DNA of 64,000 nucleotides, from contig NZ_POSP01000003.1 of NCBI RefSeq assembly GCF_002885975.1, positions 2,108,001 through 2,172,000 on the forward strand, written 5' to 3'. Origin of the DNA: Paucibacter aquatile (GTDB taxonomy: Bacteria > Pseudomonadota > Gammaproteobacteria > Burkholderiales > Burkholderiaceae_C). A program made the translations under genes and the position numbers. Numbering within the stretch: the first letter of the stretch is position 1; each line of letters opens with the position of its first letter. The notes beneath the pieces were generated by a model that saw only the letters and a list, made by a program, of their open reading frames with translations, made no database searches and was not told the origin of the DNA. Of the stretch, positions 8,103 through 17,346 are shown in pieces.

Positions 8103-10682
8103 ATGGAAGTTTCCCGCACACGCGCGCTGCGCGGCCCCAATATGTGGAGCCGCCACACGGCCATCGAAGCGGTCGTGCACTGCACGCCGGCCGAGCAGTC
8201 GATCGCCGACATGCCCGAATTTGAAGCCCGGCTGCGCGCCCTCTTCCCCAGCATCGGTGCCCTGCGCCCCGCCAGCGCCCAGCGCACGCCCATCACCCTG
8301 GCCCATGTGCTGGAACAGGCCACCCTGGCCCTGCAGGCCCAGGCCGGCTGCCCGGTGACCTTCAGCCACACCCACATCACCTCCGAGCCCGGCAGCTACC
8401 AGGTGGTGGTGGAGTACAGCGAGGAAGACGTCGGCCGCATGGCCTTCGAAGCCGCCTGCAAGCTGGTGGAAGCCGCACGTGATGGCGGCAGCTTCGATGC
8501 CGACGCCACCCTCAAAGCCCTGCGCGACCTGGACGAGGATGTGCGCCTCGGCCCCTCGACCGGCTCCATCGTCAACGCCGCCGTGGCCCGCGGTGTGCCC
8601 TACCGTCGCCTGACCCAGGGCAGCCTGGTGCAGTTCGGCTGGGGCGCCAAACAGCGCCGCATCTGGGCCGCTGAAGTGGACGCCACCAGCGCCGTCAGCG
8701 AATCGATCGCGCAGGACAAAGACCTCTGCAAGCGCCTGCTGCAATCGGCCGGCGTGCCGGTGCCCACCGGCCGCCCGGTCAGCTCCATCGACGACGCCTG
8801 GGACGCCGCGCTGGAGATCGGCCTGCCCGTGGTCGTCAAGCCGCAGGACGGCAACCAGGGCAAGGGCGTGACCGTCAATGTGGTCACCCGCGAGCACATG
8901 GAGATTGCCTACAAGGCCGCCGATGAAATCGGCCAGGTCATGGTCGAGAAGTTCCTTCCTGGCAGCGACTACCGCCTGCTGGTGGTGGGCGACAAGCTGG
9001 TCGCCGCCGCCCGCCGCGACCCGCCGCATGTCATCGGTGACGGTGTGCTGACCGTCAAGCAGCTGGTCGACAAGGTCAATGCCGACCCCAAGCGCGGCGA
9101 CGGCCACGCGACCTCGCTGACCAAGATCCGCTTCGACGACATCGCCGTGGCTCGCCTGACCCAGCAAAACCTGACCCCCGACTCGGTGCCGGAAAAAGGC
9201 CAGCGCGTCATCCTGCGCAACAACGCCAATCTGTCCACCGGCGGCACCGCCACCGATGTGACCGATGACGTGCACCCGGACGTGGCGGCGCGCGCCATCG
9301 CCGCGGCGCAGGTCGTGGGCCTGCATGTCTGCGGCGTCGACGTGGTGGCCGAGAGCGTGCTGCGCCCACTGGAAGAGATCAACGGCGGCATCGTCGAAGT
9401 GAACGCCGCGCCGGGCCTGCGCATGCACCTCTCGCCCTCCTACGGCAAAGGTCGCAATGTCGGCGAGGCCATCATTGCCCACCTCTACGGCCATGGCCAC
9501 AAGAGCGAGGACGGCCGCATCCCCGTGGTCGCCGTCACCGGCACCAATGGCAAGACCACCACCTCGCGCCTGATCGCCCATCTGTTCGCCACCTGCGGCC
9601 TCAAGGTCGGCATGACCAACACCGACGGCGTCTACGTCGATGGCCGCCAGATCGACAGCGGCGATTGCTCCGGCCCCAAGAGCGCCCGCAATGTGCTGAT
9701 GCACCCCGATGTGGAAGCGGCCGTGTTCGAGACCGCGCGTGGCGGCGTGCTGCGCGAAGGCCTGGGCTTTGACCGCTGCCAGGTGGCCGTCGTCACCAAC
9801 CTCGGCGCCGGCGATCACCTTGGCATGAACTTCCTCAACACCGTGGAAGAGCTGGCCCTGGTCAAACGCGTGATCGTGCAGAACGTGGCGCCGAACGGTT
9901 ATGCCGTGCTGAATGCCGCCGACCCCATCGTCGCCAACATGGCCGGCACCTGCCCGGGCCAGATCATCTTCTTCGCCGCCGACCGCCACCACCCGCTGAT
10001 GGCCACCCACCGTGCACAAGGCAAACGCTGCGTCTACGTGGACGGCGACCAGCTGGTGGCCGCCCAGGGCAGCTGGCGCGAGAACATCCCGCTGCGCGAC
10101 ATCCCCATCACCCGCGGCGGCGCGATCGGCTTCCAGGTCGAGAACGCCATGGCCTCGGTGGCCGCTGCCTGGGGCGTGGGCCTGGACTGGGACACCATCC
10201 GCCGCGGCGTGGCCAGCTTCGCCAATGACGCCGACAACGCGCCCGGCCGCTTCAATGTGATGGACTACCGCGGCGCCACCGTGATTGCCGATTACGGCCA
10301 CAACGCCGACGCCATGCGCGCCCTGGTGGCTGCGGTCGAAGCCCTGCCGGCCAGCAAGCGCTCGGTCGTGATCAGCGGTGCCGGTGACCGGCGCGACGAA
10401 GACATCCGCGAGCAGACCGTCATCCTGGGCGCCGCCTTTGACGAGGTGATCCTGTTCCAGGACGCCTGTCAGCGCGGCCGCGAGGACGGCGAGGTGCTGG
10501 CCCTGCTGCGCCAGGGTCTGGAAGGCGCCAGCCGCACCCGCTACATCGAGGAGATCCGCGGCGAGTTCATCGCCATCGACGCCGCCCTGGCGCGCCTGCA
10601 GCCGGGCGAACTCTGCCTGGTGCTGGTGGACCAGGTGGAAGAAGCCCTGGCCCATCTGGCGCAGCGCATCCAGGCTGGCTGA
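8103..10682 (+). CDS. cphA: Cyanophycin synthetase
   Basis: 859 residues from ATG 8103 (MEVSRTRALRGPNMW); a longer frame upstream overlaps the previous gene and is not used. The enzyme makes multi-L-arginyl-poly-L-aspartate from Asp, Arg and ATP. The N-terminal domain is followed by ATP-grasp (about residues 210-470, VVVKPQDGNQGKGVTVNV) for Asp addition and a Mur-ligase-like C-terminal half with an intact loop VTGTNGKTTTSR (about residues 478-488) and ETARGGVLREGLGFD, for Arg addition. Length matches known CphA proteins (about 850-900). It follows the degenerate paralogue, presumably in one operon, and ends at a good hairpin terminator. Confidence 0.95.
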   Translation: MEVSRTRALRGPNMWSRHTAIEAVVHCTPAEQSIADMPEFEARLRALFPSIGALRPASAQRTPITLAHVLEQATLALQAQAGCPVTFSHTHITSEPGSYQVVVEYSEEDVGRMAFEAACKLVEAARDGGSFDADATLKALRDLDEDVRLGPSTGSIVNAAVARGVPYRRLTQGSLVQFGWGAKQRRIWAAEVDATSAVSESIAQDKDLCKRLLQSAGVPVPTGRPVSSIDDAWDAALEIGLPVVVKPQDGNQGKGVTVNVVTREHMEIAYKAADEIGQVMVEKFLPGSDYRLLVVGDKLVAAARRDPPHVIGDGVLTVKQLVDKVNADPKRGDGHATSLTKIRFDDIAVARLTQQNLTPDSVPEKGQRVILRNNANLSTGGTATDVTDDVHPDVAARAIAAAQVVGLHVCGVDVVAESVLRPLEEINGGIVEVNAAPGLRMHLSPSYGKGRNVGEAIIAHLYGHGHKSEDGRIPVVAVTGTNGKTTTSRLIAHLFATCGLKVGMTNTDGVYVDGRQIDSGDCSGPKSARNVLMHPDVEAAVFETARGGVLREGLGFDRCQVAVVTNLGAGDHLGMNFLNTVEELALVKRVIVQNVAPNGYAVLNAADPIVANMAGTCPGQIIFFAADRHHPLMATHRAQGKRCVYVDGDQLVAAQGSWRENIPLRDIPITRGGAIGFQVENAMASVAAAWGVGLDWDTIRRGVASFANDADNAPGRFNVMDYRGATVIADYGHNADAMRALVAAVEALPASKRSVVISGAGDRRDEDIREQTVILGAAFDEVILFQDACQRGREDGEVLALLRQGLEGASRTRYIEEIRGEFIAIDAALARLQPGELCLVLVDQVEEALAHLAQRIQAG

Positions 10683-10704
10683 TCGGCGTTTCGTCCCGAA
10701 GCAG

Positions 10705-10733
10705 AAGCCGGCGCACCAAGCGCCGGCTTTTTT
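10705..10733 (+). terminator. Rho-independent terminator after cphA
   Basis: A nine-base stem AAGCCGGCG / CGCCGGCTT with a seven-base loop, followed by a run of six T (10728-10733), lies 22 bases after the cphA stop. It ends the cyanophycin operon before the photolyase-like gene. Confidence 0.85.
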
Positions 10734-10820
10734 CTGCCCGGCGCACATCTTCCGCGCGTATGCTGCGGGCATGCACCTCTTGGACACCATGCACATGACG
10801 GTTTATTCCGGCGGACTCTC

Positions 10821-12389
10821 ATGACTGCAACTCTGCGCCATCTGGTTCTGGTGCTGGGGGATCAGCTCAACAGCGACGCATCGGCCTTTGATGGCTTCGA
10901 CCCGACGCAAGACGCCGTCTGGATGGCCGAGGTGCAAGAGGAGTCGACCCATGTCTGGTCCTCCAAGCCGCGCACGGTGATGTTTCTGGCGGCCATGCGC
11001 CATTTCGCCCTGGCCCTGCGCCGCCTGGGCCGCCCCTTGCACTACCGCTGGCTCGACGACCCCGACAACCAGGGCAGCCTGGCCGGCGAACTGCGCGCCG
11101 CCATCGCCCGGCTGCAGCCGCAGCGCCTGATCATGACGGCGCCGGGCGACTGGCGCGTGCTGCAGGCCCTGCGCGCCGTGGCCGCCGAGGCCGACCTGCC
11201 GCTGGAGCTGCGCGACGATCGGCATTTCTTCAGCACCGTGCGTGAGTTCGCCGCCCACGCGCAAAGCCGCGGCAGCTTGCGCCTGGAGTACTTCTACCGC
11301 GAGCTACGCCAGAAGCACGGTGTGCTGATGGAGCCCGATGGCCGCCGCCCGCTGGGCGGGCAGTGGAACTTCGATGCCGAGAACCGTGAGGCCTTCGGTG
11401 CCGCCGGCCCCGGCTTTCTGCCGGCCCGCAGCCAGTTCCCCCCCGATGCACTGACCCGCGAGGTGATCGCCCTGGTCCAGCGCCAACTGCCCGATCACCC
11501 GGGCCAGCTGGACAGCTTTGCATGGCCGGTCACGCGCGAACAGGCCTTGCAGGCGCTGGGCGAGTTCCTCAGCGAGCGCCTGCCCTTGTTCGGCCGCTAC
11601 CAGGACGCCATGTGGCCCGAGGAGCCCTGGCTCTACCACTCCCATCTGGCCGCTGCGCTCAACCTCAAGCTGCTGAACCCGCGGGAGGTGGTGGCTGCGG
11701 CCGAGGCCGAGTACCGCGCCGGGCGCGCGCCGCTGGCCTGCGTGGAGGGTTTCATCCGCCAGATCCTGGGCTGGCGCGAGTATGTGCGCGGCGTCTACTG
11801 GACGCAGATGCCGGGCTATCTGGAGCACAACAGCCTGCAGGCCAAGCAGGACCTGCCCGCCTGGTACTGGACCGGCGAGACCGAGATGGTCTGCCTCAGC
11901 GCCGCCCTGCGCCAGACCCTGGACCATGGCTACGCCCACCACATCCAGCGCCTGATGGTGACCGGCCTGTTCTCCCTGCTCTACGGCGTGGCGCCTGCGC
12001 AGATCCATGCCTGGTACCTGGCCGTGTATGTCGACGCCGTGGAGTGGGTGGAACTGCCCAACACCCTGGGCATGAGCCAGTTCATCGACGGCGGCCTGCT
12101 GGCCAGCAAGCCCTATATCGCCAGCGGCAAATACATCCAGCGCATGAGCAGTGGTAGCTACTGCAGGCGCTGCCCGTATGACCCGGCCGAGCGCCTCGGC
12201 GAGCGCGCCTGCCCCTTCACCACCTTGTACTGGGATTTTCTGATCCGCCACGAAGCCCTGCTGGCCGCCAACCCGCGCATGGTCATGCAGGTGCGCAATG
12301 CAACGCGGTTGAGCGCAGAGGAACGCACAGCCATCCAGCAGCAAGCGGCCGCCCTGCGCCAGCCCAAACCACGGGCCGGCACTCCCTGA
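10821..12389 (+). CDS. FeS-type bacterial cryptochrome/(6-4) photolyase-like protein
   Basis: 522 residues. The N-terminal Rossmann part begins HLVLVLGDQLNSDASAF, the hallmark of the deoxyribodipyrimidine photolyase-related family (PF04244; PhrB of Agrobacterium, CryB of Rhodobacter), which binds FAD and a 4Fe-4S cluster. Cluster cysteines are visible near the C-terminus as YCRRCPYDPAERLGERAC, whose spacings of 3 and 13 equal those of the last three PhrB cysteines; an upstream Cys in TEMVCLSAAL is the likely fourth ligand. The conserved HHIQRLMVTG and LPNTLGMSQF motifs line the FAD site. Role: light-driven repair of (6-4) photoproducts or blue-light sensing. It stands alone between terminator and CheY-like gene. 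Confidence 0.9.
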   Translation: MTATLRHLVLVLGDQLNSDASAFDGFDPTQDAVWMAEVQEESTHVWSSKPRTVMFLAAMRHFALALRRLGRPLHYRWLDDPDNQGSLAGELRAAIARLQPQRLIMTAPGDWRVLQALRAVAAEADLPLELRDDRHFFSTVREFAAHAQSRGSLRLEYFYRELRQKHGVLMEPDGRRPLGGQWNFDAENREAFGAAGPGFLPARSQFPPDALTREVIALVQRQLPDHPGQLDSFAWPVTREQALQALGEFLSERLPLFGRYQDAMWPEEPWLYHSHLAAALNLKLLNPREVVAAAEAEYRAGRAPLACVEGFIRQILGWREYVRGVYWTQMPGYLEHNSLQAKQDLPAWYWTGETEMVCLSAALRQTLDHGYAHHIQRLMVTGLFSLLYGVAPAQIHAWYLAVYVDAVEWVELPNTLGMSQFIDGGLLASKPYIASGKYIQRMSSGSYCRRCPYDPAERLGERACPFTTLYWDFLIRHEALLAANPRMVMQVRNATRLSAEERTAIQQQAAALRQPKPRAGTP

Positions 12390-12494
12390 TATGCCACAGG
12401 CCGATAGATCTGCATTGCCGAGGCGCACGCACTTGAGTTACCGTCCAGCCATGCGCTTGGCGCCGCCGCTTCCGGCCCCACCGGACTGCTCTCA

Positions 12495-12878
12495 ATGAAA
12501 AAGATCCTGATCGTTGACGACAACCCCGACATCCGGGCCCTGCTGCACGCCACCCTGGACCTGGCCCAGAGCTTCGAGATCCACGAGGCCACCAATGGCG
12601 TCACCGCGGTCGAACAGGCGGCCATCATCAAACCCGATCTGGTGCTGATGGACATCATGATGCCGGGCGAGTTCGACGGGCTGGAGGCCTGCCGCCGTAT
12701 CAAACAGCTGACCCTGGACCACGGCCTGCCGCCCAAGGTGCTGCTGGTCAGCGCCAAGCCGCGCGATCAGGTGCGGCAGCAGCTGGATGAGGTCGGGGCC
12801 GATGAATTCATGGCCAAGCCCTTCGGGCCGGCCCAGTTGGTGGCCTGCATCATGGCCTTGTTCCAGCCCAAGGACTGA
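12495..12878 (+). CDS. Single-domain CheY-like response regulator
   Basis: 127 residues making up one receiver domain with no output domain. The acidic pocket is D8-D9 (VDDNPD), the phosphoacceptor is the Asp in VLMDIMMPG (about residue 53), the Ser in LLVSAKP takes the Thr/Ser position and the Lys in MAKPFG is the conserved lysine. It has its own upstream gap of about 100 bases and points toward the Pro-rich gene on the other strand. No histidine kinase is adjacent, so the partner is unknown. Confidence 0.9.
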   Translation: MKKILIVDDNPDIRALLHATLDLAQSFEIHEATNGVTAVEQAAIIKPDLVLMDIMMPGEFDGLEACRRIKQLTLDHGLPPKVLLVSAKPRDQVRQQLDEVGADEFMAKPFGPAQLVACIMALFQPKD

Positions 12879-12925
12879 AAGCCCGCAGCAGGCCGCGGGC
12901 CCGCCTGCGCGCATCCAGCTCCCGC

Positions 12926-14524
12926 TCACCACTTGCAGCCGTTCTTGCGCACCGCGTCGGCGGCCAGCGGGATCACGGCCAGCAGCCCCATCTGCTCGCC
13001 ATAGGCCTTGCGGCAATCCTTCTTGCCGGCGGCCTCCATGCTTTCTTCCAGCTTGGATTTGCGCTCGGGCGGCGGCGGCACCATGTTCAGCAAGCCCGAG
13101 CTGCTGCGCGAGGGCAGTGCGCCGCCGCGCATATCGCGCGGCAGATTGAGATTGAGGCGCGGTGCATCGGGCGGTGTGGAGGCCGGCGTCGCCACATCGT
13201 GCCCCAGTTGCGCGCCGGCATCGGGTGCGCCTTGACCGGGGCGACTCGATGACGCGGGCGTGGCCGTGGCGGGACTGCCAGGCTGGGCATTGCTGCCATT
13301 CGATGACGCCGGGGGCGCGTGGACCGGGTTGTTCGGGCTGGCACTGGGCTTGGCTTGAGTCTGCGCCCCGGCCTCCGGGCTGCGGGCCGCGCTGCTGTCG
13401 GCAGCCTGAGCGCTGGGGCTGGGGCTGCTCTGCACCTGGGCGGCCGCGGGCTCGGCCTTGGCGTCACTGATCGCCGTGTTGGGCACACCGCCTATCTGAG
13501 GGTTGTTAACAGGCAGCGCTGGCAGCTGAGGCAGCGCTGCGGCCGCTTCCACCGGCGCCCGCTGCGGCGGCAAAGGCAGGGCCTCGGATCGGGTGGGAGC
13601 TGTCAACGCAGCCGGGTTCGGCGGGGGCAGTTGGCGCGTGCGAACCGGCGCCGTCACCGGTTCGAAGGCCGGCAAGGGCTGCACCGTTTGTGCCGGGGCC
13701 GGCAGGGGTTGGGTGGGGCTCAGATCTTGCGCCGTGGCTCGACTCAGGCGGCTGCTGGCCGCCGGCAGGCTGCGCGTTTGCACCGGCGGGACGAAGGCCA
13801 CGGGCGCCTGGGCCGGCAAGCTCGCTAGGGGGGCGGCTTCGGCACTGGACTGCAAGGGAATGAGCTCGGCGCGTGCCCGGTTCACGGGCGGCGCTGCTTC
13901 CCGCAATCGATTCAGCGCCCGCGCCGCCAAGGGCTCGGGCAGCGGTGTGGGGTCCGGTGAAGGCAAGGCCATCGGCTCGGGCAGGCGCTCCAGCGCCGGG
14001 GCTGGATCGGGCGCGGGCACGGACTTTGGCATGGGAGCGGCGGCCGGCGTGAGCTCGGGAGCAGGCTTGGGGCCCTCCACCGGCCGAGCCTGGTCCTGCC
14101 CGGTTTGCTCCATTTCCTGCGCGGCCGGCGTGGGGTTCCAATCGCCCAGTCGCGCCGCCCCCGGCCCCGTCTCGCGTGGCACTTCGGGCCGCACGCTGCC
14201 CCCGTGTCGAGTCTGTCGCGCCAGACCCACCGGGCCCGTCTGCTGCGGCACCCCGGTGCCGGCCTCGCCCGAACCCGCTTCCAGGCGGGGACCACGCAAG
14301 GTCACATTGATGCGCCCCCAGACGCCCTCACCCGCCGGCGCCGTGCCACCTTGGGTGTTGCCGAAGACCAGCACCAGCAACACGTGCAGCAGCAGGGCCA
14401 GGGTCAGGCATTGCTGCATGCGTGTGGGCGGCTGACGCGGCTGCTGAAGCCACGCAGCCATGGCCGAAACACCAGCGCTTCGGGCCGGGGCATTCACGGT
14501 GGCTAAGGCGGGAAATCGGAGCAT
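12926..14524 (-). CDS. Long Pro/Ala-rich protein with one N-terminal membrane anchor (TonB-like architecture)
   Basis: 532 residues. After a short cytoplasmic start comes a single hydrophobic helix (LTLALLLHVLLVLVFG, about residues 41-56). Residues 60-470 are a low-complexity Pro/Ala/Gln/Ser region that would span the periplasm in extended form, and the last 50 residues form a compact conserved-looking end with two cysteines (KKDCRKAYGEQMG and NGCKW). The plan resembles TonB, but the C-terminal domain is not a recognisable TonB domain and no ExbB/ExbD genes are near. I do not recognise the family. ATG 14461 (MAAWLQQP) is an equally possible start. Codon bias supports that it is truly coding. 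Confidence 0.65.
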   Translation of the reverse strand: MLRFPALATVNAPARSAGVSAMAAWLQQPRQPPTRMQQCLTLALLLHVLLVLVFGNTQGGTAPAGEGVWGRINVTLRGPRLEAGSGEAGTGVPQQTGPVGLARQTRHGGSVRPEVPRETGPGAARLGDWNPTPAAQEMEQTGQDQARPVEGPKPAPELTPAAAPMPKSVPAPDPAPALERLPEPMALPSPDPTPLPEPLAARALNRLREAAPPVNRARAELIPLQSSAEAAPLASLPAQAPVAFVPPVQTRSLPAASSRLSRATAQDLSPTQPLPAPAQTVQPLPAFEPVTAPVRTRQLPPPNPAALTAPTRSEALPLPPQRAPVEAAAALPQLPALPVNNPQIGGVPNTAISDAKAEPAAAQVQSSPSPSAQAADSSAARSPEAGAQTQAKPSASPNNPVHAPPASSNGSNAQPGSPATATPASSSRPGQGAPDAGAQLGHDVATPASTPPDAPRLNLNLPRDMRGGALPSRSSSGLLNMVPPPPERKSKLEESMEAAGKKDCRKAYGEQMGLLAVIPLAADAVRKNGCKW

Positions 14525-14793
14525 TGAAAGCGGGGCGGGCAGACGTTCGCGCCCGGCAAGGCTCGGCGGGGCAGGCTGAAATGTAGCGCGGCGCGCCCGG
14601 GCGCCACCTGGGGCCTGCCCGCAGTGCGCGGCAGCCGCACTTCGTGAGCGATGTCACGAAATCGGGAAAACCTGGCCCGCAGACATGGGCTGGCGCGCCG
14701 GGCGGGCGAGGACTAAGCTGCGTGCATCGCCTGGACTCTCGCTGTGCATTGCAGCGGCACCAGTTTTGCACCCGCCCATTGCAAGGAATCTCC

Positions 14794-15162
14794 ATGAAAA
14801 CCACCCTGCTCGCCCTCAGCCTGATCAGCCTCAGCGCCCTCTCGCACGCCGCCGCCGCGCCGCAAGACAGCCCCGAAGGCCTGGCACTGCGCAGCGAATG
14901 CGCGCAGAAGTACAGCGCGGGCTACGCGGCCCGTGACGCCGCCGCCAAGTCGGACACCGACGAGTACGTGTTTGTCTATCACAAGGGGCAATACAAGGGT
15001 GAGCATGTCGCCGGCCAGACCCTGGACTGCACCGAACGCCAGTACGCCGCCTATCTGAACACCGTGGATCCGACCCGCGTGATGGCCGCCTACCCGACTG
15101 CCGCTGGCCGCCCCAGCATCAAGGCGCCGCGTCTGCCGCGCACGCCCTCGGTCGGCAAGTGA
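14794..15162 (+). CDS. Small secreted protein of unknown function
   Basis: 122 residues from ATG 14794, with AAGGAA seven bases upstream. A clear signal peptide (MKTTLLALSLISLSALSHAAAA) is followed by about 100 mostly polar residues with two cysteines (RSECAQKY, TLDCTERQY) that could form a disulphide, and a basic Pro-rich tail ending PRTPSVGK. No family is recognised. It is convergent with the histidine phosphatase gene. Confidence 0.65.
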   Translation: MKTTLLALSLISLSALSHAAAAPQDSPEGLALRSECAQKYSAGYAARDAAAKSDTDEYVFVYHKGQYKGEHVAGQTLDCTERQYAAYLNTVDPTRVMAAYPTAAGRPSIKAPRLPRTPSVGK

Positions 15163-15177
15163 GCGCCTGACCCGCTC

Positions 15178-15759
15178 TCAAAGACAGCCCGCTTGCGCGG
15201 CCGGGCTCGGTTCGCCGTAGCGCAGCTGCGCCAGTGAAGCCTGAACGCCTGCGGCAACAGCGGGCCGCAAGACGAAGAGGTGCTGATAGCTGCTTTCACA
15301 CAGCTCTGCCACCTGCGGCCCTCCCAGGGCCGCGATCAAGGCCGGCACCGTGTTGCTGTGACCGACGATCAAGAGCGCCCCGCCGGACTGAGCACGGGCC
15401 AGCGCCACGATCTCCTGGATATGTGCGGCGCCTTCCCCGCGCCGGGCAGGCACCGGTCGGGCTTCAATCTGCAGCCGCTGCGCCAGCGGCGCCGCCGTCT
15501 CACGGGTGCGACGGAACTGGCTGGTGACGATCTCCCGCACCCCAGCGGCGACCAGCGCCTCAGCCAAGGACTGGGCCCGCACCTGGCCGGCGGCGCTCAA
15601 GCCCGGGTCGGCCGCGGGCTCGCCCGCCCGCTCGGCATGTCGCACCAGAAAGATCTGGTCCGGCCAGGCCGAAGCGGAAGCCGCCAGCAGCAGGCCGCCG
15701 ACCGCCCACAAGCTGCGAATCAGGCACTGCCGCATCACGGCGGCGGCCCTGCGCTTCAT
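15178..15759 (-). CDS. Secreted histidine phosphatase (phosphoglycerate mutase-like fold)
   Basis: 193 residues with an N-terminal signal segment (LWAVGGLLLAASASA). The catalytic motif of the histidine phosphatase superfamily, here LVRHAER, lies near residue 40; SQFRRTRETA carries the second conserved Arg and IVGHSNT the second catalytic His. The family removes phosphate from varied small molecules or sugars; the periplasmic location and short length resemble SixA/Ais-like members. Its start overlaps the stop of the cytochrome gene by four bases (ATGA), so it is probably the last gene of the sorA-sorB unit. A functional link to sulfite oxidation is not evident. Confidence 0.8.
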   Translation of the reverse strand: MKRRAAAVMRQCLIRSLWAVGGLLLAASASAWPDQIFLVRHAERAGEPAADPGLSAAGQVRAQSLAEALVAAGVREIVTSQFRRTRETAAPLAQRLQIEARPVPARRGEGAAHIQEIVALARAQSGGALLIVGHSNTVPALIAALGGPQVAELCESSYQHLFVLRPAVAAGVQASLAQLRYGEPSPAAQAGCL

Positions 15760-16127
15760 GGGGCAGCTTTGGGTGGTTGCACAGCGCCGCCGGTCGAGCG
15801 GGCCACGAACACCGCCAAAGCCTCGATGTCGGCCGCGCTGAGCTTGTCTGCAAAGCTGGGCATGGCGCCCAGGCCCGCGCGCAAGACCTTGCGCACCCGC
15901 TCGGCGTCTGGCTTGAGCTCGTCCAGCACCGGCCCGACCTGACCTTCCGAGCCGGCCGCCGCCAGCGTGTGGCAGACGGCACAGGCCGGCTGGGTCTGGG
16001 TGAACAAGGCCTTGCCTCGCGCCAGCTGCTGCGGCTCGTCAGCCGCCAGCGCGAGCGGCATGGCGGCCAGGCCGCCGATCAAGCCAAGCCAGACGCGCAA
16101 CTCAAACCACCGTGATGGTGACGGCAT
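15756..16127 (-). CDS. sorB: SorB-like monohaem cytochrome c subunit of sulfite dehydrogenase
   Basis: 123 residues: a signal peptide (LGLIGGLAAMPLALA) followed by a class I cytochrome c domain with the haem motif CAVCH and a methionine ligand likely in GAMPSFAD. It overlaps the end of the sorA gene by 26 bases and accepts electrons from the molybdenum subunit, as in the SorAB enzyme of Starkeya novella, passing them to a terminal cytochrome c. The ATG at 16127 is chosen because it gives a proper signal peptide; no strong ribosome site is visible, which fits coupling to sorA translation. Confidence 0.85.
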   Translation of the reverse strand: MPSPSRWFELRVWLGLIGGLAAMPLALAADEPQQLARGKALFTQTQPACAVCHTLAAAGSEGQVGPVLDELKPDAERVRKVLRAGLGAMPSFADKLSAADIEALAVFVARSTGGAVQPPKAAP

Positions 16128-17346
16128 GGTCGCGCCAGCTGTTGTTGTTGTAGCCGCTGAGGTTCTCCTCGCGCAGCTCGGCCTGCACCTGGCCCTGAGC
16201 GTCGGTGGCGCGGCTGGCCAGGGTGTAGCTGCCCGCAGGCAGGCGTACCGACAGCACGAACTGGCGCCAGGCAAAGCGGCCCAGATCGGGGCCGACCAGG
16301 CGGGCGGGGTACCAGTTCTTGCCGCCGTCCACCGAGACCTCGACGCCCTTGATCGCCTGCGTGCCGCCAAAGGCCACGCCGTGGATCTGCACCAGGCCTT
16401 CCTTCACCGGGCCGGTCTCGGGCAGCGGGCCGTTGATCCAGGACTTGACGCCCATCTCCAGCACCGAGGGCTGGTCCGGCGCGGCCTTGGCGCCGGCGGG
16501 CGTCATGCGGTAGCCGTGCGACATGATGCGAGCCTTGGACTCCTGAGCGGTGAAGGCCAGGCTCTTGACGTACTTGATGTTGTTCACGCCTTGGTAGCCC
16601 GGCACGATCAGGCGCAGCGGGCCGCCGTGAGCCAGGCTCAGCGGTTCGCCGTTCATCTCCCAGGCCAGCAGCGCGTCTTCCAGGGCCTTGATGGGCACCG
16701 AGCGCTCGACGATGACCGAGCCCGGGTCCACGCCCTCGGGCAACTTTTCACCGCCGGTGCCGGTGATGTAGAGCATGCCGTCGGCCAGACCGCCGAGCGC
16801 CGTCACCACATTGCGCAGCGGCACGCCGCTCCACAACACGCAGCCGGCCGCGCCCACGGTCCAAGGCGTGCCGCTGGGCTTGCTGGGGAAGAAGCCGCGG
16901 CCATTGCCCGAGCATTGGATGACGGTGGCCACGGTTTCCAGGCCCAGGGTCTTGAGCTCGGCCAGACGCAGGCTGCGCGGATTCTTGACGCCCTCGACCG
17001 ACAGGGTCCAGGCATCGCGGTCGTCCAGGATGGCGGCGTCGGGCGCGGGCAGGTTGTTGCGAACGTAAAGCTGCGAGGCCGGGGTGATCACACTGGTGCC
17101 GAAGGCCGAACGGCGGGTCTCCAGGGTGCTGCTGCTGTGCTGGATCAGCTGGGCGGCGTTCTTCCAGGCGGCGTAGGCCGGCAGCGGTTTGGCGGCGGCC
17201 GCTGCGGCGGGTGCAGCCGCAGCAGTCTGGGCCGCGGCCGGGCCCATCCAACTGCCCAGGCCGACGGCGCCAAGGGCCGAAGCCGTGCCAGTCAGCCATT
17301 GGCGGCGGGCATGGAGGAGGGCGGAGGGGTTCTTCTTCGTGCTCAT
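16102..17346 (-). CDS. sorA: SorA-like molybdopterin sulfite:cytochrome c oxidoreductase
   Basis: 414 residues from ATG 17346, preceded by GGGAGA. A Tat-type leader is present (ARRQWLTGTASALGAVGLGSW). The oxidoreductase molybdopterin domain contains VIQCSGNGRGFF, whose Cys is the molybdenum ligand in the sulfite oxidase family, and PGYQGVNNIKYV near the cofactor; the last 120 residues form the Mo-co dimerisation domain (VEVSVDGGKNWYPA). The enzyme oxidises sulfite to sulfate in the periplasm. It is followed by its cytochrome subunit and diverges from a PhnD-like/rhodanese fusion, so the region handles oxidised sulfur. ATG 17511 is open but would bury the Tat signal. Confidence 0.9.
   Translation of the reverse strand: MSTKKNPSALLHARRQWLTGTASALGAVGLGSWMGPAAAQTAAAAPAAAAAAKPLPAYAAWKNAAQLIQHSSSTLETRRSAFGTSVITPASQLYVRNNLPAPDAAILDDRDAWTLSVEGVKNPRSLRLAELKTLGLETVATVIQCSGNGRGFFPSKPSGTPWTVGAAGCVLWSGVPLRNVVTALGGLADGMLYITGTGGEKLPEGVDPGSVIVERSVPIKALEDALLAWEMNGEPLSLAHGGPLRLIVPGYQGVNNIKYVKSLAFTAQESKARIMSHGYRMTPAGAKAAPDQPSVLEMGVKSWINGPLPETGPVKEGLVQIHGVAFGGTQAIKGVEVSVDGGKNWYPARLVGPDLGRFAWRQFVLSVRLPAGSYTLASRATDAQGQVQAELREENLSGYNNNSWRDHAVTITVV

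Noticed and set aside
5705..8380. 891-codon open frame on the minus strand across the first cphA-like gene
   Set aside because: Low-complexity shadow of the synthetase frame; codon bias belongs to the plus-strand gene.
7740..10796. 1018-codon open frame on the minus strand across cphA
   Set aside because: Same reason; it spans a gene with intact ATP-grasp and Mur-ligase motifs and even the terminator.
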